Below are positions 61,073-64,000 of a stretch of DNA of 64,000 nt, one piece after another. Both the position numbers and the translations under genes were made by a program. The notes under the pieces are model-generated. The model saw only the letters and a program-made list of their open reading frames with translations. It made no database searches and was not told the DNA's origin. How positions within the stretch are numbered: position 1 is the stretch's first letter; each line of letters starts with the position of its first letter. The DNA is from DASTFP01 sp963851035 (GTDB lineage Bacteria > Verrucomicrobiota > Verrucomicrobiia > Chthoniobacterales > Terrimicrobiaceae), in assembly GCA_963851035.1 (NCBI GenBank), contig CAWKNY010000009.1:248001-312000 (forward strand), in the 5' to 3' direction.

Positions 61073-61705
61073 ATGTTTTCGCTTAAGTCTCCCTTCCAGA
61101 TCATTGTGCCAGCGCTCTTCGCCATCAGTGCGATCTGCGCGTTTAGCCAGGCGCCGAACACCGAAATCCGAATCGTTAACATCGAACCGCAATTTCTGGA
61201 GTCGCCGACCTATAGTGGCGCCCGATATGACAAGCGCGGCTCAAGGGCCAAGCCGTGGCTTGAAGTCGAAGTAACCTTTGAATGGCAACCGCGACTAAGA
61301 GATCCGAAATACACCGATGAGTTAACATTCAACTATTACATCTTGCTCAAGAACAAGTCGGCCCTCTATCCGCAAGGAACGCTGCTCGTCGGTTCTGTCA
61401 CACACACAAGCATCCCTCAGGAGCGTGATATGCATTCGGTTGTTTACATAAGTCCTCGAACCTTAGAACGCTTTTTTGACGGGAAGGTTCCGGGCAATGT
61501 TGAACAGGGCCTGGTGGATGTCGGGGTAACCGTCACCAAGCAGGGGCAGGAAGTGGCCGCGACAAGTTGGAAAAGCCGCACGGGGAGCTGGTGGCCACAG
61601 TTTCAACAGACTGCCGGCTTTGTTCTCAACAAGAACGAGACCCCCTTCGCACCGCTCGCGTGGGATTATTACGAAGCGATCAAGCCGCGAGCCTCGGCGC
61701 AGTGA
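61073..61705 (+). CDS. Secreted pilus-locus protein of the Amuc_1102 type
   Basis: A 210-residue exported protein with signal peptide (MFSLKSPFQIIVPALFAISAICAFSQ). It is followed by a beta-rich domain (EIRIVNIEPQFLES, KPWLEVEVTFEWQPR, LTFNYYILLKNK) and a repeat-like second part. Its position before a PilM-like gene and an Amuc_1100-like gene matches the Akkermansia cluster Amuc_1102-1100, where 1102 has an OB-like fold and unknown role. Identification rests on gene order and general character. Confidence 0.7.
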   Translation: MFSLKSPFQIIVPALFAISAICAFSQAPNTEIRIVNIEPQFLESPTYSGARYDKRGSRAKPWLEVEVTFEWQPRLRDPKYTDELTFNYYILLKNKSALYPQGTLLVGSVTHTSIPQERDMHSVVYISPRTLERFFDGKVPGNVEQGLVDVGVTVTKQGQEVAATSWKSRTGSWWPQFQQTAGFVLNKNETPFAPLAWDYYEAIKPRASAQ

Positions 61706-61736
61706 GGCAGAGTTCCCGCTCTTGAGCTCGCCTGCG

Positions 61737-63512
61737 ATGGCCGCACCGTCACGAATGATTGCGCTTAACCTCGGCATGCAGACCGTGACGCTGGCCGAGT
61801 TTCGAGCCAGCTCACGAGGCGCGCTTACGTTGGTTGCCTTCGCTCAGGAGGAGCTTATCGTTGATCCGGCCGCGGATGCGACGCGTCCGGCGCAGATCGA
61901 AGCCGCGGTGCTCGCTCTTCGCAAGGCTCTGCGGGTCGGTTCCCGGGAACGGGTGACCTTCAGCCTGCCAGCGCAGTCTGTTTTCACGCGCTTTGTGAAA
62001 TTGCCCGGTTCGTCTCCCGCGGAGGTGGACTCGATCATCGGCTTTGAGGCCCAGCAGAATGTTCCCTTTCCGATCGATGAAGTGGTTTGGGACTACCAGA
62101 TCATGGGCGAGGCCAGGGATCACCAATGGGATGTCGTCCTGGTTGCGATCAAGGCGGACCAACTCGACGAAATCAACGCCTCCGTCAAGAAGGGCGGCCT
62201 CCGGAGTTTCTCCATCGACGTGGCCCCGATGGCGCTTTCCAATGCCTTTCGCTACAACTATAGCGAGCTCGCCGGCTGCTCACTTCTCATTGACATCGGC
62301 GCACGCACGACCAACCTCGTCTTTGTCGAGGGCAAGCGCGTTTTCAGCCGAAGCATCCCGGTCGGCGGCAGCACAATAAGCGCTGCGATCGCCAAGGAGT
62401 TCAAGCAGGAGGTCACTGTCGGCGAGAAGCTGAAAATTGAGAAGGGGGTTGTCGGTCTCGGCGGCAATTATGCGGAACCCGATGATCCCACCGAAGCGAA
62501 GATCTCGAAAATCATCCGCAACACGATGACGCGTCTCCACGCTGAAATTGCCCGCTCGATCTCCTTCTACCGGCAGAATCAATCTGGCAGCACGCCGGTG
62601 CGCGCGTTCCTGTGCGGCGGCACGGTCAGCCTGCCTTACATGGTCGAGTTCTTTAGCGAGAAGCTCCAGATACCCATCGAACATTTCAACTCCCTGCGCA
62701 ATGTCACGGTGGCCAGCGAGCAAATCGCTTCCCAGGCAGAGGGCAGAGCGCATGTGCTCGGCGAGGTCGTTGGCTGCGCGCTGCGCTTTCTGGGAAATAC
62801 TCCCATCGAAATCAACGTCCGTCCGCACAGTCTCGTTCGCGAGCAGGATCTCTTCAAGCGCAAGCCGTTGCTGGTCCTCGCAGCCGGCTGTCTGCTGCTT
62901 GCTCCGGCGGCATGGCTGCTCTACTTCACACATGGCGCTTCCCTTACTCAGGAACGACTCGACAGCATCAACGCCGACATCAATAAGCTCGAAGCGATCG
63001 CGAAGCGGTTTGATTCCCTCCAGGCTGAGACCAAGCGCCTCCAGGATGCCGCCACACCGTTGATCCTTGCCGCCAACGAGCGCTCCGCCTGGGCCGGGAT
63101 CTTGGAAGAGCTCGGTTCAAAGCTCCCTCCGCGCTTCATCTGGATAACCGACATCAAAGCGTTGTCCGACGGAAAGCGTGTGGCATCGGGCCCCGCCGCA
63201 CAGTCCAAGTCGCCGTCAACACCGCAGCCAACCCAGTCTGGCGCCCCGCAACGCCCCGGTCAGACACCGCCTGCGCGGCCGGCCATCGATGCGCTCGAAA
63301 TCAGCGGACTTTATCTCGCAAATCCCCCGAACGAAAAGGAAGCGCGTATCATCGATGAGTTCGTCGATCAGCTCCAAAAGTCGGAAGTCTTCAAGATCGA
63401 AGAGAAGGACAAAGCCAAGGTCGTCATTCAGCGAACAACACCAGACGGACAGAGCTGGGCCTATGGCTACACGATCGTCCTCCCGCTGCGAAACCCAATT
63501 CCCTTGTCGTGA
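61737..63512 (+). CDS. pilM: PilM-PilN-like pilus assembly protein (Amuc_1101 type)
   Basis: A 591-residue protein. Residues about 1-350 are a PilM/FtsA-like actin-fold ATPase: MIALNLGMQTVTLAEF, VTFSLPAQSVFTRFVKLP, FEAQQNVPFPIDEVVWDYQ, LLIDIGARTTNLVF, and RSIPVGGSTIS. A membrane helix at about 378-398 leads to a coiled-coil and PilN/GspL-like region (about 400-591) with a Pro/Gln-rich insert. The fusion of PilM with a PilN-like part in one chain is a Verrucomicrobia trait. It is coupled to the next gene by GTGA (63509-63512). ATG 61737 is the likely start. Confidence 0.88.
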   Translation: MAAPSRMIALNLGMQTVTLAEFRASSRGALTLVAFAQEELIVDPAADATRPAQIEAAVLALRKALRVGSRERVTFSLPAQSVFTRFVKLPGSSPAEVDSIIGFEAQQNVPFPIDEVVWDYQIMGEARDHQWDVVLVAIKADQLDEINASVKKGGLRSFSIDVAPMALSNAFRYNYSELAGCSLLIDIGARTTNLVFVEGKRVFSRSIPVGGSTISAAIAKEFKQEVTVGEKLKIEKGVVGLGGNYAEPDDPTEAKISKIIRNTMTRLHAEIARSISFYRQNQSGSTPVRAFLCGGTVSLPYMVEFFSEKLQIPIEHFNSLRNVTVASEQIASQAEGRAHVLGEVVGCALRFLGNTPIEINVRPHSLVREQDLFKRKPLLVLAAGCLLLAPAAWLLYFTHGASLTQERLDSINADINKLEAIAKRFDSLQAETKRLQDAATPLILAANERSAWAGILEELGSKLPPRFIWITDIKALSDGKRVASGPAAQSKSPSTPQPTQSGAPQRPGQTPPARPAIDALEISGLYLANPPNEKEARIIDEFVDQLQKSEVFKIEEKDKAKVVIQRTTPDGQSWAYGYTIVLPLRNPIPLS

Positions 63513-64000
63513 GCTGGCTCCGAGAAAATTCCTTCCTTGCCGGGCTTGCAGCTGTGACCATCCTGGGCGGTTGCGCCCTGATCTTCCTGATGCTGCAGGC
63601 GATGGGACATTTTCAGGAGACTTCCGACGCCTACACGCAGGCCGTTCAAAAACTTCACGCCCTCCAGAATCGGTCTCCCTTCCCGAATGTGGAGAACCTC
63701 GAGAAAAGCCAGCTCCTCAAGGGGCAATACGCCGCGGATTTGGATGCCTTGCGCGCACAACTCGAGGGCATGCAAACGCCCGCCAGCTCGGACGTCCCGC
63801 CCCAAAAATTCCAGGACGACCTTCGCGCGGCGGTCAACGCCGTCACGGAAAAGGCTGCCGCAGCCGGCGTCGAACTTCCGAAGGGCTTCTACCTCGGTTT
63901 CAGCCAGTACGCCAACAGCCTTCCGAATGAACGTGCGGCTCCCGTCCTCGCGCGACAACTTGGCATCATCAATAAGATCGTCACGGATCTGATCGATTTC
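63509..64000 (+). CDS. Amuc_1100-family pilus-like protein (partial, runs off right edge)
   Basis: At least 164 residues from GTG 63509, open to the window end. A single N-terminal membrane helix (about 10-33, LAGLAAVTILGGCALIFLML) precedes a periplasmic coiled coil (QAVQKLHALQN, VENLEKSQLLKGQYAADLDAL). It then shows LPKGFYLGFSQYANSLPN, which recalls the conserved part of the Akkermansia Amuc_1100 protein. Its role is an inner-membrane to periplasm pilus-assembly component, PilO-like in topology. Truncated by the window, so the C-terminus cannot be judged. Confidence 0.82.
   Translation, partial: MSWLRENSFLAGLAAVTILGGCALIFLMLQAMGHFQETSDAYTQAVQKLHALQNRSPFPNVENLEKSQLLKGQYAADLDALRAQLEGMQTPASSDVPPQKFQDDLRAAVNAVTEKAAAAGVELPKGFYLGFSQYANSLPNERAAPVLARQLGIINKIVTDLIDF

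Noticed and set aside
1..64000. CRISPR arrays, rRNA, prophage or intact insertion sequences
   Set aside because: I saw no regularly spaced repeats, no rRNA-like sequence, and no transposase or phage structural genes. The single tyrosine recombinase looks like chromosomal XerC/D.

Overview
The window reads as a chromosomal segment from a GC-rich, Gram-negative, free-living member of the Verrucomicrobiota (Chthoniobacter/Spartobacteria-like is an inference). Three things point there: a 51-residue basic protein (29358-29513) of a family known from Verrucomicrobia and Chlamydiae, a pilus-like locus at the right edge matching the Akkermansia Amuc_1100/1101/1102 neighbourhood, and an outer-membrane porin with periplasmic and lipoprotein genes. 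There is one tRNA gene (Arg-CCT), no rRNA, no CRISPR array and no intact insertion sequence.

Layout. 0.2-3.0 kb: polyamine ABC transporter potC-potD-potB (minus strand; ATPase not in the window). 3.2-6.9 kb: a tandemly duplicated ABM / two-domain AhpD-like / adenylate cyclase module whose duplication junction is still readable as two fused gene remnants. 6.9-9.2 kb: gene-poor, with a decayed secreted-protein gene. 9.2-15 kb: a GT4 glycosyltransferase, a PrsW protease, an SDR, ComB, and a cyclic-nucleotide-binding-like/CPBP membrane protein. 15-20.2 kb: a minus-strand operon of ABM membrane protein, FAD oxidoreductase (Tat signal out of frame), Bcr/CflA exporter and OprB-like porin. 20.3-22.7 kb: nucleoside deaminase, a structured intergenic region, and a nucleotidyltransferase gene broken by one TGA. 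22.8-29.5 kb: a minus-strand housekeeping run (gatB, cvpA-like, aroC, BatA-like, tRNA-Arg, ridA, rluB-like, small basic protein). 29.5-31.2 kb: gene-poor stretch and a YciI-like gene with a doubly frameshifted core. 31.3-34.3 kb: Fe-S operon (rhodanese-like, sufU, sufT) divergent from psd-pssA. 34.4-41.7 kb: H+-pyrophosphatase, argF, argD, TPR protein, small membrane protein, aldose epimerase. 41.7-50 kb: GGQ release-factor-like protein, NUDIX, purC, xerC/D, Bax inhibitor-1, accA, LysM protein, an L,D-transpeptidase gene broken by TAG, ispH. 50-53.4 kb: overlapping operon of rhomboid-like protein, DUF2270-like protein, mazG and a glycosyltransferase-like protein. 53.6-60.9 kb: ABCG-like exporter, yebC, rho, trpD, aroD, exopolysaccharide sugar transferase. 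61-64 kb: start of the pilus-like operon.

Most of the window is core metabolism organised in short overlapping operons with frequent ATGA/GTGA/TTGA stop-start junctions. The accessory interest lies in 3-9 kb and 13.7-20.2 kb. There, redox-type enzymes of the ABM and AhpD classes sit beside a class III cyclase, a cyclic-nucleotide-binding-like membrane protease, and an oxidase/efflux/porin cassette. Several genes carry single, recent-looking lesions (one TGA, one TAG, one out-of-frame signal peptide, one compensated frameshift pair). These could be real decay or sequence errors in a draft or metagenome assembly.
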